Made by a program: the position numbers and the translations under genes
Notes under the pieces: generated by a model
What the model was told of the DNA's origin: nothing
The model's input: the letters and a program-made list of their open reading frames with translations, nothing else
Database searches by the model: none
Part shown: positions 9,319 to 18,572 of the stretch, piece after piece
How positions within the stretch are numbered: position 1 is the stretch's first letter
How the letters are laid out: the number at the start of each line of letters is the position of its first letter
Source of the DNA: Syntrophaceae bacterium UBA7520
GTDB taxonomy: Bacteria > Desulfobacterota > Syntrophia > Syntrophales > Smithellaceae
Direction of reading: 5' to 3'
Assembly: GCA_002478265.1 (NCBI GenBank)
Contig: DLNC01000027.1
Coordinates: 1-64,000 of the forward strand
Length of the DNA: 64,000 nucleotides

Positions 9319-12300
9319 TTAATTAAGATTGACCGAAACCAGCGATGAAATGCCGTTTTTCTGCATGGTGACGCCGAACAGAGTGTCCGCGACTTCCATG
9401 GTTGTTTTGTTGTGTGTAATCATGACCACTTGGGATTTCTGGGAGACATCCTTGATCAGGTTGTTGAACAGGTTGGTGTTGGCGTCATCGAGAGCGGCAT
9501 CAACTTCATCCAAAACCAAAAAAGGCGAGGGACGATACATTAAAATGGCGAAAATCAGCGCGACCGCCGCGAGTGATTTTTCTCCGCCGGAAAGCAGGCT
9601 GACGCTTTGCGCTTTTTTGCCGGGCACCTGGATGTCGATATCCACGCCCGTTTCCAGCAGATCGCTCTCGTCGGTCAAAAGCAGTTGGCCGCGGCCGCCG
9701 GGGAAAATATGAGCGAAAACTTCCTTGAAACACTCGTTAATGGCCGCGAACGTCTCGGCAAATCTCGTGCGGGAAATTTTGTTGATGCGCATTATTGTCC
9801 GCTGCAGCGTGTTGAGCGACGAGTTCAAATCCGCGATTTGTGTGGTAAGAAACTGATAGCGCGTGTCCAGTTCTTCGTATTCACTGATGGCTAAAAGATT
9901 TACTTCACCGAAATTATTTACCGCCTGCTTGTCTTTTTCCAGAGATTCGGTAAGCGCGGCGATTTTTTCGTCGTCTAACCTGCTAAAGGAAGAGAACATC
10001 GCCTCCCAGTCGACATCGTATTTTTCCTTGATGGAGCGGACTAAATTTTCACTATTGAGTGTTGTTTCGCGGTATGTAATTTCCAGCTCGTTGATTTTCT
10101 GGCGCAGCTCGTCGAGTTTTCTTTTCACTTCCTTGATTTCATTTTCTCTAGCCCTGAGGTCTTCGTCAATGCTGCTCTGGCCAGCTTTTTGCTCGTTTAA
10201 GGAATTTTCCAACTGCTCCATGCCGGTGTAAAGACTCTTGAGGGCGCTTTGTTCCTCCTCGACGCTCAGAGATAATTGAGCAAGCTGGCTGTCACAGGAG
10301 ATAATCTCTTCCTCTTTTGCCTTGATTTCATTTTCTATGTTTGTCAGATCGCTTTGCAGGCGGGATATCGCCCTTAAATCCGCCTCCTTTTTTTCTTCGA
10401 GCGCGGCCATTTCTATTTTCTTTGTGGTCAGATAGCGTTCCTGCTCTTCAATCGCCACCCGCGACTGATCGCGTTTGGCGTTGAATTCGGCAATAATTAG
10501 ATTTATCTGCTTTTCTTCTTCTTCCTTTTTGATTATCTCCGCGTTGGTCAGCTGTGTCTTTTCCGCCGCTTCCGCCTCTTCGGATTTTATGGTCTGAAGG
10601 TTGAATTCCAGCGCCGTAAGACGCTGTTTCAGGGCGCTTATTTCGTCGGCAAAACGCTCCTCGTCTTTTTTTCTGCTGTTGATAGCTATTTCCAGCGCGT
10701 GAATGGCCGCTTTGATGCGCCCGCTTTCTTCTTCCCACCGCGTCAGCTGCGTGACCAGATTTTCTTTTTGCGCTGTTTGCTCCTGAAGTCTGGCGTTGAG
10801 TGAGGCTATTTCGGTTTCCAGTTCGCCGATTTCGCGCTTTGTGGAAAGGATGCTTTTTTCCACCGCCGCGCCGCTACCGCCGCTGATGACGCCCTGCGGG
10901 TTGATGAGGTCCCCCTGGCGCGTGACCAGCGTGCCGTGGAAACCGTTTTTCTTCCAGATGCTTATGCCGCTTTCAATCGAAGGAACCAGAAAGGCATCGC
11001 CCAAAAGGCAGTCGGCAATCTGCTGAAAATCCTGTTTTACTTTAACTTTTTCCAGAAGCGGCTGTGCTTCCTGCGGCCTGATCCCGTAATTGGTGTTGTT
11101 ATTGTTTCGCAGGTTTTGCGGCATGAAACTGCCCCGGCCGAGCTGATGATTCTTCAGATAATCGATAGCCCAGACGCCGTCTTCCTGATTTTTCACGATT
11201 ACATAATGGAGCTTTTCGCCCAGAACGGCTTCGACTGCTGTTTCATATTCGCGCGGCACGCTGATGTGATCGGCGACTACGCCAGAGAACTTATCGCGGC
11301 CTTCCTGCGCCTCGATGACCGAGCGGACGCCCTCGTTGCCCCATTTGAAAGATTCTTGAAATTCTTTAAGCGAAACGAGGCGCGAAACTTTGGCGCCGAT
11401 ATCTTCCTTAAGCTGACGAAGTTCCTCCTCGCATTTTTGCAGATCTTCCTTGGTCTGCTCCAGATAGCTGGACGCGTTCTGGCCTTTTTCTTCCAGCGCG
11501 GTGAGTTCCTGGGAATTGCTTTCCAGGGCTTCAGTCACCTCTTTTAATTTTTCCGTCAGAGAGCCAAGTTTTATCCTGTCTTCTTCAATTTCCCGCGCTT
11601 CGCGTTCCGCGCGCCTTTTGAGGTCATCTATGCTTTTGGCTAAAACGGATAACAGATTTTTTAGCTTGTTCTTTTCCGTGACGATATCATAATAGTGAAT
11701 TTTCTTTTCTTCGAGACTGGCATTGATTGTCTTATCCGTCTCGACCAGCGCCTGCGCTTTTTGCCGGCCCTCTTCCTGTTCCTTTTTCAGCGCCAGTACT
11801 CTTTCTTCTGTTTCGCCGACTTTTTCCCTCGTGTCTTTGATTTCCGCTTCCAGATCCGCTTTGCGGGTGTTCAGTGTTTCGATTTCCGCCAGGTCTTTTT
11901 TCTTGCGCTCAGCGCAATCGACGATTTGTTTTTGGGCGAATTCGATATTTTTTTCCTTGATGCTGATGGTGTTTTTTGCTTCGTAAAGCTCCAGCTGCTT
12001 TTTGGCGATTAACTCCTCGCTTTCCATGATTTTTGTTTTGATTTCTTCGAGCGCCGACTCGCGAGCTTCGATAGAGGCGCACAGAGCGCCTTCCTGCTCC
12101 TGCAGGTTGCCGCGTTCGGTCCGCAGCGCATTGCTTTTGGCAAAAAGATCGCTGAAGTTCTGCATGGCCAGCGTCAATTCTGTTTCCTTGAGGCGCGCCT
12201 TGATTTCTTTGTATTGTTCGGCTCGCTTGGCCTGCCGGGTGATGGCGTTGAGCTGGGATTTCACTTCTTTGGTGATATCGTTAAGGCGCAGCAGATTTTG

Positions 12301-12864
12301 CTTGGTGGCTTCCATTTTGCGCACCGCGGCCTCTTTGCGGCTCTTGTATTTGGAGACACCCGCGGCATCTTCGATGAACATCCTTCTGTCTTCGGGCTTG
12401 GCCTCCACGAGGTTCGAGATGCTGCCCTGTTCGATGAGAGAATAAGTCCTGGCGCCCACTCCTGTTCCCATGAAGAATTCCCGGACATCCAGCAGACGGC
12501 ACGGCACCTGATTGATATAATATTCGCTTTCACCCTCACGGACAATTTTGCGCGAAATTGAAATCTCGCTCATATCGGCGTAGGCGCCAGGAAAGTTATG
12601 GCCGTTGGCGATGAGCGTCATGGTCACTTCCGCCATCCCCACCCCTTCGGAGTCCTGGCTTCCGTTGAAAATGACGTCATCCATCTTTTTTCCGCGCAGG
12701 GTTTTTACGCGCTGTTCGCCCATGACCCAGCGTATGGCATCAACGACATTGGATTTACCGCAGCCGTTGGGGCCGACAATCGCCGTAATGCCCTGAGAAA
12801 AATCCAGCACGGCTTTGTCCCGAAATGATTTAAATCCTGATATTTCCAGCCTTTTTAAATTCAT
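9319..12864 (-). CDS. smc: Chromosome segregation ATPase SMC
   Basis: An 1181-residue full-length SMC, the ATPase arm of condensin. Walker A is GPNGCGKSN near residue 32, followed by long coiled coils on each side of a hinge at about residues 510-660 that has the conserved glycines GGSGA. The C-terminal head has the signature LLSGGEKSLAAVA and Walker B FLVLDEVDAALDD. It forms a pair with ftsY downstream. ScpA and ScpB are not in this window. Confidence 0.98.
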   Translation of the reverse strand: MNLKRLEISGFKSFRDKAVLDFSQGITAIVGPNGCGKSNVVDAIRWVMGEQRVKTLRGKKMDDVIFNGSQDSEGVGMAEVTMTLIANGHNFPGAYADMSEISISRKIVREGESEYYINQVPCRLLDVREFFMGTGVGARTYSLIEQGSISNLVEAKPEDRRMFIEDAAGVSKYKSRKEAAVRKMEATKQNLLRLNDITKEVKSQLNAITRQAKRAEQYKEIKARLKETELTLAMQNFSDLFAKSNALRTERGNLQEQEGALCASIEARESALEEIKTKIMESEELIAKKQLELYEAKNTISIKEKNIEFAQKQIVDCAERKKKDLAEIETLNTRKADLEAEIKDTREKVGETEERVLALKKEQEEGRQKAQALVETDKTINASLEEKKIHYYDIVTEKNKLKNLLSVLAKSIDDLKRRAEREAREIEEDRIKLGSLTEKLKEVTEALESNSQELTALEEKGQNASSYLEQTKEDLQKCEEELRQLKEDIGAKVSRLVSLKEFQESFKWGNEGVRSVIEAQEGRDKFSGVVADHISVPREYETAVEAVLGEKLHYVIVKNQEDGVWAIDYLKNHQLGRGSFMPQNLRNNNNTNYGIRPQEAQPLLEKVKVKQDFQQIADCLLGDAFLVPSIESGISIWKKNGFHGTLVTRQGDLINPQGVISGGSGAAVEKSILSTKREIGELETEIASLNARLQEQTAQKENLVTQLTRWEEESGRIKAAIHALEIAINSRKKDEERFADEISALKQRLTALEFNLQTIKSEEAEAAEKTQLTNAEIIKKEEEEKQINLIIAEFNAKRDQSRVAIEEQERYLTTKKIEMAALEEKKEADLRAISRLQSDLTNIENEIKAKEEEIISCDSQLAQLSLSVEEEQSALKSLYTGMEQLENSLNEQKAGQSSIDEDLRARENEIKEVKRKLDELRQKINELEITYRETTLNSENLVRSIKEKYDVDWEAMFSSFSRLDDEKIAALTESLEKDKQAVNNFGEVNLLAISEYEELDTRYQFLTTQIADLNSSLNTLQRTIMRINKISRTRFAETFAAINECFKEVFAHIFPGGRGQLLLTDESDLLETGVDIDIQVPGKKAQSVSLLSGGEKSLAAVALIFAILMYRPSPFLVLDEVDAALDDANTNLFNNLIKDVSQKSQVVMITHNKTTMEVADTLFGVTMQKNGISSLVSVNLN

Positions 12865-12936
12865 AAATAAGTCTCGAATAAGTGCGCAAAAATTTTTGAA
12901 AGTCTAACAAAAGAAAAATCCTTTGTAAAGAAAAAA

Positions 12937-12983
12937 TACCACAAAATGTGGTACTGTTGCCTTAAAACCACTATATGTAGTGT
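12937..12983. promoter_or_regulatory. Two spaced dyads resembling NrdR boxes
   Basis: The 372-base gap between divergent smc and the acyltransferase gene holds a perfect 17-base dyad at 12937-12953 (TACCACAAAATGTGGTA) and a second dyad at 12968-12983 containing CACTATATGTAGTG. Their centres are about 31 bases apart, three helical turns. The second site fits the NrdR box (ACACTATATATAGTGT) at 14 of 16 positions and the first less well. No ribonucleotide reductase gene is adjacent, so the regulator is uncertain. The rest of the gap is AT-rich with no feature I can name. Confidence 0.4.
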
Positions 12984-13236
12984 TTTGATTTTTTTTAGTT
13001 TTTCCTTCTTTTTTTATGGTGGGGGGCGCCGCGGCAAACGAACCCTTCAATTATATATAGCCACCATCTCCTCAGAATCTCTAATGACAACGTTATTGAA
13101 CTGTCATTAAGTTTTAACAGACAAAAGATATAAAGACTTTACATAGAAAATTCTTTTCACTCGAAAGTTCATGTTTTTCAGTAGAGGGAAGAAGACAAGC
13201 ATGGCAATTATTAGTATAAATAAAGGGAGAACCAAG

Positions 13237-14106
13237 ATGCTAACAGCTTTACAGCTTCAGGAAACACAAAAGTTTGAACAGGGAAAAATTGTCGGTAACA
13301 TTCTTTTTACTTCTTATCGTCACATTTTTAACGTATTTGAGCCTAAAATAATTATTAATATTCAAAAAGGAGATTATATTATCAAAACGGCCGAAAACGG
13401 AGATGAGTTGGAAGAAACGCTGCGCCTGAGACATGATGTATTTTATCGTGAGATCATAGGAAAAAAGCGCTCTTTTAATTTGGATATGGATGAGCATGAT
13501 GCCTACTGCGACCATCTCGTTATAATTGACCGTAGAAATGACCAAATTGTCGGCACTTATCGGTTAATAGCCGATTCTTTTTATGATAAGTTTTATTCCG
13601 AGTGCGAATTTGATATCCAGAATATAAAAAAACTTGATGGTATTAAGCTGGAATTAGGCAGGGCGTGCATAGCCAAAAACTATCGCAACGGCAAAACCAT
13701 TCTTTTGCTGTGGCAGGGATTGCATGAATATATATTGAAAAGTGGCGCGCGCTATCTATTTGGCTGTGCGAGTATAAACACTACTGATGTAATGAAAATT
13801 GCTATTCTGGAAAGCTACCTGCGGCAGAACTTCTACGCCGCGCAGGATATGCGTGTAACTCCGAAAAACAGCTACCACATTAAGGAACTTGCCTCTATCG
13901 TAAATGTCCTCGATGCTTACACGACAAACAAGCCCAAAGTAGCCAGGCTCATTCCAAGTCTTTTGAATTCATATTTGTCATTAGGCGCAAAAGTGTGTGG
14001 AGAACCGGCATATGATTCCGAGTTCAAATGCATGGATTATTTAACCATTCTTGATCTCGCTGCACTGAATAAAAACTATATGGATAAAGTTCTTGCTGAA
14101 AGTTAA
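13237..14106 (+). CDS. GNAT-fold N-acyltransferase (OlsB / Acetyltransf_5-like)
   Basis: About 289 residues. The central part (LRHDVFY, YCDHLVIID, IVGTYRLI, LELGRACI, LFGCAS) matches the acyl-ACP-using GNAT group that contains ornithine-lipid synthase OlsB and hemolysin-like acyltransferases. The start at 13237 has AAAGGGAG 8 bases upstream; in-frame ATGs at 13171 and 13201 would add up to 22 residues and have poorer sites. No partner OlsA-type O-acyltransferase is next to it; an alpha/beta hydrolase follows. The region is AT-richer than flanking DNA and sits beside a transposase relic, which suggests acquisition. A lipid or N-acyl amino acid product is inference. Confidence 0.75.
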   Translation: MLTALQLQETQKFEQGKIVGNILFTSYRHIFNVFEPKIIINIQKGDYIIKTAENGDELEETLRLRHDVFYREIIGKKRSFNLDMDEHDAYCDHLVIIDRRNDQIVGTYRLIADSFYDKFYSECEFDIQNIKKLDGIKLELGRACIAKNYRNGKTILLLWQGLHEYILKSGARYLFGCASINTTDVMKIAILESYLRQNFYAAQDMRVTPKNSYHIKELASIVNVLDAYTTNKPKVARLIPSLLNSYLSLGAKVCGEPAYDSEFKCMDYLTILDLAALNKNYMDKVLAES

Positions 14107-14144
14107 TTGGTGAGATTTATTTTGGAAAACACGCTAACGAGAAA

Positions 14145-15251
14145 ATGTCGCATTTAATTAGAGCGTTACTTTTTATCATCAACTGCAAGTATCCTGTTTG
14201 CAAAAACATTGAGGTATCTAGTATTGAACTGCCTTTAGGCAAAACTGTGATTGAATCCTTTGTTTATAGGAAAAAAAGAGACTCATCGCGCGGGACGATT
14301 CTGGCCATACACGGGATGACGCCCAAAGGCAATCTTGATCCGCGTATGGATAATGTCTGCAGGGCACTGGCAGGTATCGGGTATATTGTTATTTCACCTT
14401 TGTATAAGGATATTCAGGAATTGCGGATAAAAGAGGAAATCGTTGATGACATCGCCGACACGATTATTGCTATCACGGCGGATAAGTCCTTATCTCCGTG
14501 CGGGCATCTTTCCATTTTTTCAGCATCATTTTCCGCCGGGATGGCGTTAATTGCCGCAACCTCTCCTCATACGCGAAATTTAGTTAAATCGATTTGCGCT
14601 ATTGGGTCATACTCCGATGCGGCTTCATCAATAAAATATTTATTGTCCAACAAAGATAATGACGAATACGGAACATTTATCATGCTCAATAATTATTTGC
14701 CTTATTCGATCGGTTACGACAAAGATATCTCCGCGGCGTTACACACCGCTATCTGTGACAACGGATATTGCCGGGAACAGCCGGAGCTTCCCGATTTTCT
14801 TAATACATTGCCAAAAGATAAGCAGGAAATATTCAACCGTTTGCGCGCGGATGCCTCTTTTCGTCTGCATCACTGGAGGCAGGCTTGTTCACAGTCAAAT
14901 TATTTTAGCGGCATAATCAAAAAGCTATCGGTGATTCAGCGGATTTCTTCATTAAGCGCGGCTGTAGCAATAATTCATGGAGCAGAAGATCGGGTAATTC
15001 CATCTGTCGAATCAATGAAATTATATCGCCGGCTTCAGCAATATAAAATACAATCACGCCTTTGCATAACCAATGCCATTTCGCATGGTGATACAACTAT
15101 GAATCCGGGTATACTACCTGAGCTGGTGAATTTGTTGTTTACTTTTTCCTTCTTTTTTTCCCACGCTGAAAAAGGCTTCAAGTCAAATAAGCAGATAGAT
15201 GAAAGATTATGTCATTTGTTCCAGACAGGTAGTCAAAAAATTACAACGTAA
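14145..15251 (+). CDS. Alpha/beta-hydrolase fold protein
   Basis: A 368-residue cytosolic alpha/beta hydrolase. An oxyanion-type LAIHGMTPKG occurs near residue 52. The nucleophile is probably the middle Ser of S-F-S-A-G (a degenerate GxSxG) near residue 128. The acid Asp is in GAEDRVIP and the His in ISHGDTT near the C-terminus, giving a full triad. A helical lid fills the middle. It follows the GNAT gene after 38 bases and probably shares its transcript, so it could hydrolyse or transfer an acyl group on the same product. I do not recognise a closer family. Confidence 0.65.
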   Translation: MSHLIRALLFIINCKYPVCKNIEVSSIELPLGKTVIESFVYRKKRDSSRGTILAIHGMTPKGNLDPRMDNVCRALAGIGYIVISPLYKDIQELRIKEEIVDDIADTIIAITADKSLSPCGHLSIFSASFSAGMALIAATSPHTRNLVKSICAIGSYSDAASSIKYLLSNKDNDEYGTFIMLNNYLPYSIGYDKDISAALHTAICDNGYCREQPELPDFLNTLPKDKQEIFNRLRADASFRLHHWRQACSQSNYFSGIIKKLSVIQRISSLSAAVAIIHGAEDRVIPSVESMKLYRRLQQYKIQSRLCITNAISHGDTTMNPGILPELVNLLFTFSFFFSHAEKGFKSNKQIDERLCHLFQTGSQKITT

Positions 15252-15273
15252 TTAATTTTAAAAAAGCTAATAA

Positions 15274-15813
15274 TTATATAAATTTTTGAAAGGCAGAGAA
15301 AAAAAGCGCGTAGCCTCTTTGCTCTAATTCCATTCTGCCGTGCCTGTAACCGTCAACCGATTCCGTTTGGACTTCGTAAACATAGATATTTGCCTTGAGA
15401 CGAGGTGCCCGCATAGCGCAAATTCCTAAATTTCTGCTAAAGAAAGTAACATCAGCAACAACTACTACCGCCCGGGAAAAAGCTTCTTGTTTTATCGCTG
15501 GTAATTGAGAGAGATGTTGACGAATCCAGTTTTTGCTTTTTCCATATCGACAAGATAATTGCTCAAGACTTTGTCTCTTGTATACGTATTCATTCCAAAT
15601 GATTTTTTCTATTCGCTCCTTACGTTGACTGTTTTGAAATTGCTTAAATCATATTATTCATCGGTGTCGTTGCCGACCTTTATAAAAACCTTTTTTCCGT
15701 GTACGTTTCGAGTCACAATAAGGACAATTTTTTGCCCATTTTAAAACCCTTTCTATTTCTTCGTTAACGTAACTATAACATTTTCTGCATCTTGTAGTCC
15801 CTAGAATTTGATA
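15274..15813 (-). pseudogene. Truncated transposase (IS256-like variant with zinc ribbon), two UGA codons
   Basis: Reading - strand gives one continuous frame of about 180 codons with no start and a truncated C-terminus. It holds NCPYCDSKRTRKKGF, then RQRHR, then F-K-Q-F-Q-N, and further on VADVTFFSRNLGI and APRLKANIY, which match the zinc-ribbon variant of IS256-type transposases. The only two stops inside are TGA at 15658-15660 and 15649-15651, spaced as CxxC and located exactly where the second Cys pair of the zinc ribbon belongs. The DDE catalytic domain is cut after E-L-E-Q-R-G-Y. I saw no terminal repeats. It fills most of the 670-base gap between the hydrolase and ccsA. Confidence 0.75.
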
Positions 15814-15921
15814 TTAAGTCGCCTCTAATGTTTAAAAGACAGGGCGTAATCCATAGGCAAGACGAAGAAAAATTAATTTCTCCCAGAAAATATCCAACGC
15901 TAATCCGGAACAAAGACATAT

Positions 15922-16767
15922 TTAGGTATAACTATGCAAGCTAGGGAGAAAATTTACCCCCAGGTAGGTAAAGAGGACACAGGCAAAGCCGACAATAGCC
16001 AGTACAGCCAGGCGCCGGCCGCGCCAGCCGCGGACGTAGCGGGCGTGCAGCAAAATAGCGTAAACCAGCCAGGTGATCAAAGACCAGGTTTCTTTCGGAT
16101 CCCAGCTCCAGTAGGAGCCCCAGGCGTAGTGCGCCCAGACCGAGCCGGTGATGATGCCGATGGCCAGAAAAACAAAACCAAGCGCGGCGCTCTGATAAAT
16201 CAGCGCATCGAGCACCGTCAGCGAAGGAAGTTTCTGCGTCACCGCCGATTTTTCTTCCCTTGCAGATCTTTCCTTTTTGTCTTTCCACAGGTAAAGCAGG
16301 GCGCAGCCGAAAGCGACGGTAAAAGCGGCGTAGCCCATAAAGCAGGTCAGTACATGCGTGGTGAGCCAGTTGCTCTGCAGGGCCGGGATGAGCGGCTCAA
16401 TGCGGGTATTCATGCCTGGAGCGATGGACGCGTAAGCCATGAGGAGAAAAGCCACGGGTACGACAAAGACACCGAGACTCTTGTTTTTAATGCGCCATTC
16501 CACCGCCAGATAAAGAAAAGCTATCGACCAGGCAAAAAAGATGAGAGATTCGTAAAGATTGGTCAAGGGCGCGTGCCCGAATCCCATGTCGTGGGATGCT
16601 TTCCATCTTAAGATAAAAGCCAAGGTGTGCGCCAAAAAACCCAGCCAGGTCGCCAGGGAAGCCAGTCGGCCCCAGGCGTCCTTTTGCAAAATCATTTTGA
16701 AAAGATAAAAAACAAAAGCTATAAAATAGATAAAGGTGACATAGCTTAAAATCAGCGTATGGGTCAT
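15922..16767 (-). CDS. ccsA: System II cytochrome c biogenesis protein CcsA/CcsB
   Basis: A 281-residue multi-span membrane protein that carries haem to the outside for attachment to apocytochrome c. The haem-binding WWD motif WGSYWSWDPKE is near residue 218, with conserved His residues in flanking spans. I start at ATG 16767, which has AAGGAG upstream and overlaps the stop of resB by four bases; the frame continues to 16896 but that part is antisense-like readthrough of resB. It is divergent from the multihaem cytochrome operon, whose product needs this machinery. Confidence 0.93.
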   Translation of the reverse strand: MTHTLILSYVTFIYFIAFVFYLFKMILQKDAWGRLASLATWLGFLAHTLAFILRWKASHDMGFGHAPLTNLYESLIFFAWSIAFLYLAVEWRIKNKSLGVFVVPVAFLLMAYASIAPGMNTRIEPLIPALQSNWLTTHVLTCFMGYAAFTVAFGCALLYLWKDKKERSAREEKSAVTQKLPSLTVLDALIYQSAALGFVFLAIGIITGSVWAHYAWGSYWSWDPKETWSLITWLVYAILLHARYVRGWRGRRLAVLAIVGFACVLFTYLGVNFLPSLHSYT

Positions 16768-18119
16768 ATCGCCAACTCCTTGCTTAAGTTTTGGCAGAGG
16801 CGCTCCAGCCGCCGTTCTAGCACGGCCTGGTTTCTGCTCGCGCGTCCGGTCACGGAGATTTTTATTCCTTCCGGTTGTCTCTCCAGGAGCAGCCAAATTC
16901 GTTCATGCGCGGTGAAAAAAATAATAATCAGTCCGCAAAGCAAGAGAATACCCCCGCTTAAGACAAAAGGAACACCCGGATCGCGCACGACCCTCAGGCC
17001 GGTAAAGTATCGGTTATCCAGCCGCTCCAGAGAAAAGACCAGCGGCGCAAAAAGTCCGGGATTGAAAAGCGGCACTTCGGCAAACAGGTCGGGATTGGCG
17101 CGGGCAATTTCATCAATGTGCTGAAAAACCCAGAACTGGATATTTCTTTTTCCCGTATCAATGTCGAGCTTTACCGCTGGTCCGAGCCCCATGATGTTCT
17201 CCTCGACGCGTAAAACGGTGGCGCGGGCTTTTTGGCGCGGTAGGTCAAAAGTATCCCCTTCTTTTGCCGTTATTTTGGCGGATTCTTTTCCCGCTGAGTT
17301 GTAAACTATGAGAGCCCTGTTGTCGTCGGCTTTGCCGTAACTGGCCTGGTAAAAGCGCACGCCTTCAAAGGTGAAGGGGTGATTGACCAGCACCGATCCG
17401 GTTTGCTTGAGTTCGCCATTTTTAAAGAAGCTCAGATCGGAGCGGTATGTTTTAGGCGCGCCGGTGTCGTAAAATTCGACAGAAAAATTATCGCAGCGCA
17501 CGGAAAAGGGAAGCTGATGAACGCCCCGTCCCTTATCCAGCCGGATCAGGCTGGACGTTTCTCCTTCGCGCAGATTCATGCTGCCCTCCAGGCCGAAAAC
17601 AGAACCGATCAACGCGCCCGCGATGATAATCAGCACGCTTAAATGAACGAGATAAACGCCGAAGAGAGAAAATCTTCCCCGCTCGCGGCAAAAAAGCAGG
17701 CCATTTTTCCATTCTGATTTTTTTGGAGAAGAAAATTTTGCAGACAGAAATTTTTTAACAATCGCCTCGCCCGCCGTCATGTCTTTATCAGACAAGACAA
17801 TTCTCTCCCGCTCCTGGTTGTCGAAAATTCCCGCGGGAGGAGGAAAGCACGGCGCGTTCAATTGCCTGACGGCAACAGGCAGGCGGTTCAGAGAGCAGAT
17901 GATTAGATTAAGCGAAAAAAGCGTCGCGAGAACGTAAAAGAGCGGTGAGTGATAAAGATCGTTGAACCAATTTATTTCTTGTGCATCACTTGGCGGCGGC
18001 AGAAAGGTGGCGACGATAAAAAGCAAGACCATTAAAAAAAGCAGAACAACGGTCAGTTTAACTGAAGAAAAAAAAGACCAGAATAAATTTTTGCTTTTCG
18101 CCAAGAAAATCTCCCTCAT
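16764..18119 (-). CDS. resB: System II cytochrome c biogenesis protein ResB/Ccs1
   Basis: About 451 residues. ResB forms the haem lyase with CcsA. Three N-terminal spans (VVLLFLMVLLFIV, FYVLATLFSLNLIIC, and LLIIIAGALIG-like around residue 170), a large outside domain, and a final span before the cytoplasmic tail give the family topology. I choose ATG at 18119; a GTG at 18140 would add seven residues, and neither has a clear ribosome site. It is transcribed with ccsA and away from the CstR-like gene, 127 bases apart. Confidence 0.9.
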   Translation of the reverse strand: MREIFLAKSKNLFWSFFSSVKLTVVLLFLMVLLFIVATFLPPPSDAQEINWFNDLYHSPLFYVLATLFSLNLIICSLNRLPVAVRQLNAPCFPPPAGIFDNQERERIVLSDKDMTAGEAIVKKFLSAKFSSPKKSEWKNGLLFCRERGRFSLFGVYLVHLSVLIIIAGALIGSVFGLEGSMNLREGETSSLIRLDKGRGVHQLPFSVRCDNFSVEFYDTGAPKTYRSDLSFFKNGELKQTGSVLVNHPFTFEGVRFYQASYGKADDNRALIVYNSAGKESAKITAKEGDTFDLPRQKARATVLRVEENIMGLGPAVKLDIDTGKRNIQFWVFQHIDEIARANPDLFAEVPLFNPGLFAPLVFSLERLDNRYFTGLRVVRDPGVPFVLSGGILLLCGLIIIFFTAHERIWLLLERQPEGIKISVTGRASRNQAVLERRLERLCQNLSKELAI

Positions 18120-18200
18120 CTGTTGTTGAATAACGGTCACGAATTTATCATCGGCACCTCATTTTGTCAAAGATTACAAAAAGAACCCCGGACAATTTTC

Positions 18201-18246
18201 TTGACAAGCTCCGGGTTTTCGTCTATATACCCCCCTAGGGTATATA
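18201..18246 (+). promoter_or_regulatory. Promoter with overlapping CsoR/CstR-type operator
   Basis: TTGACA at 18201-18206 and TATATA at 18224-18229 are 17 bases apart. A dyad TATATACCC / GGGTATATA (18224-18232 and 18238-18246) with a five-base centre overlaps the -10 box and reaches the start codon. GC-rich centres flanked by TATA arms are typical of CsoR-family operators, and this position would give autorepression of the operon. Confidence 0.75.
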
Positions 18247-18509
18247 TGACTCCGGAAAGAAAAAAGGTTTATGACCGCCTGAAAAGAATTGAAGGGCAGA
18301 TTCGCGGGCTGCAGCGCCTGATCGAAAAGGACGCTCCCTGCATCGATATTCTCACTCAGGTGGCCGCGGTTACTTCCGCAATGAAAAAAACGGGCAGCGC
18401 GGTTCTTTCCAATTACATGAAAACATGTATAGAAGAATCCGGAGGAAACGCGAAGAGGCTGCACGCGGATCTGCATGCGGCTCTGTCCCGGGTTATTGAT
18501 TTTTCCTGA
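18246..18509 (+). CDS. CsoR-family repressor, CstR-like (two-Cys, persulfide-sensing type)
   Basis: An 87-residue four-helix repressor of the CsoR/FrmR/RcnR/CstR family (RLKRIEGQIRGL is the signature). Copper-sensing CsoR uses Cys-His-Cys. Here Cys32 and Cys61 are kept but the His four residues before the second Cys is Tyr57. That two-Cys, no-His pattern matches CstR, which senses persulfides and controls rhodanese genes. ATG 18246 has AGGG upstream; the longer frame to 18123 overlaps resB and the promoter. It leads the NrfD-ferredoxin-cytochrome-rhodanese operon and probably represses it. The persulfide or selenide ligand is inference. Confidence 0.85.
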   Translation: MTPERKKVYDRLKRIEGQIRGLQRLIEKDAPCIDILTQVAAVTSAMKKTGSAVLSNYMKTCIEESGGNAKRLHADLHAALSRVIDFS

Positions 18510-18572
18510 AAGTTTTGTTTCGTAGTTGCTTTATCGTTTATCGGTTCGCTTTTTCGGGCGAAGAGGTAAAAA

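Noticed and set aside
15559..15744. 61-codon ORF on + in the transposase relic
   Set aside because: It is the complement of the transposase frame on the - strand.
16768..16896. N-terminal extension of ccsA
   Set aside because: It runs through the resB coding end in a different frame; a good ribosome site precedes ATG 16767.
18123..18245. Longer start for the CstR-like repressor
   Set aside because: The extra codons cover the promoter and operator and have no similarity to the family.
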